From the NCBI GenBank assembly GCA_002386585.1, contig DGIZ01000112.1:1-15050 (forward strand): a stretch of DNA of 15,050 bases, in the 5' to 3' direction. The notes under the pieces were generated by a model. It saw only the letters and a program-made list of their open reading frames with translations. It searched no databases and was not told the origin of the DNA. A program made the translations under genes and the position numbers. This DNA comes from Brevundimonas sp. UBA4609. GTDB lineage: Bacteria > Pseudomonadota > Alphaproteobacteria > Caulobacterales > Caulobacteraceae. Of this stretch, positions 14,884 to 15,050 are shown one piece after another; position 1 is the stretch's first letter, and each line of letters begins with the position of its first letter.

Positions 14884-15050
14884 TGGCCGATGTCGAGGTC
14901 TTCCTGGACGCGGCTCCGGGCGAGACCCGGGGCATGGTCTTCCGCGATGGGCGCGCCTGCGCCCTCATTATACATAGAGACGACGACCGGCCCGAACATC
15001 GCCAGGGCGCGCGCGTCGTCGGCCGGGCGGCGCGTCTGGCAGATCGGAAG
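14883..15050 (+). CDS. RNase E/G family protein, N-terminus only (cut by window edge)
   Basis: Fifty-six residues are visible: MADVEVFLDAAPGETRG, then VFRDGRACALIIHRDDD and QGARVVGRAARL. The ETRG...DG...L-I motif followed by a G-A-R-x-x-G-R stretch resembles the start of the RNase E/G proteins that follow maf in Alphaproteobacteria. Position after infA-maf supports this. The ATG shares one base with the maf stop and has GAGG seven bases upstream. The catalytic part is outside the window. Codons ATA and AGA near residues 30-32 are unusual for this GC-rich sequence. The last three codons may not be genomic (see the adapter-like end). Confidence 0.6.
   Translation, partial: MADVEVFLDAAPGETRGMVFRDGRACALIIHRDDDRPEHRQGARVVGRAARLADRK
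15041..15050 (+). other. Terminal bases identical to the start of the Illumina TruSeq adapter
   Basis: The window ends in AGATCGGAAG, the first ten bases of the widely used adapter AGATCGGAAGAGC. If the window end is a contig end, this may be untrimmed adapter and not chromosome. The reading frame stays open through it, so the protein does not decide the matter. Confidence 0.5.

Overview
The window is GC-rich bacterial chromosome with dense, short-spaced genes. It most likely comes from Caulobacterales, and Brevundimonas is my best guess. This rests on the murA-DUF2948-UPF0262-infA-maf-RNase E/G-like gene order typical of Alphaproteobacteria, on promoter boxes close to the Caulobacter housekeeping type (TTGaCgS-N10-14-GCTANAWC), and on protein style (DUF805, signal peptides ending in ASA|Q or AFA|Q). 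Genus is inference. I see no insertion sequence, prophage, CRISPR array or defence island; this is ordinary core chromosome.

Region 1 (1-2660, genes on the minus strand): a lysozyme-like GH24 protein cut by the window edge, the Mg2+ transporter MgtE with its own promoter, tRNA-Leu(GAG), and a free-standing FliN/SpoA-domain protein. Region 2 (2661-7483, mostly plus strand): lipB for lipoate attachment, a DUF805 membrane protein that converges on and overlaps lipB, an exported S41-peptidase-like protein ending in a strong terminator, methionine sulfoxide reductase msrB, a probable exported Gly/Tyr-rich protein, and a DedA-family membrane protein. Region 3 (7484-11300, minus strand): a very large exported protein joining a TolB-like propeller to an amidohydrolase, with a clear terminator behind it and a small inverted repeat in front, then tRNA-Thr(GGT) with its own promoter and a hairpin directly after its CCA end. 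Region 4 (11399-15050, plus strand): a 65-residue basic protein, then murA with a good promoter, two overlapping conserved genes (DUF2948, UPF0262), then infA, maf and the start of an RNase E/G-like gene, with the last three almost touching.

The right-hand block joins cell-wall synthesis (MurA), translation initiation (IF-1), nucleotide clean-up (Maf) and probable RNA processing in overlapping genes, which suggests co-expression with growth. I did not find a convincing new multi-gene system. The points most worth a second look are the propeller-amidohydrolase with an altered metal site, the lone SpoA protein beside lipB, the terminator pressed against msrB, the small protein before murA, and the last ten bases of the window, which equal the start of a common sequencing adapter.
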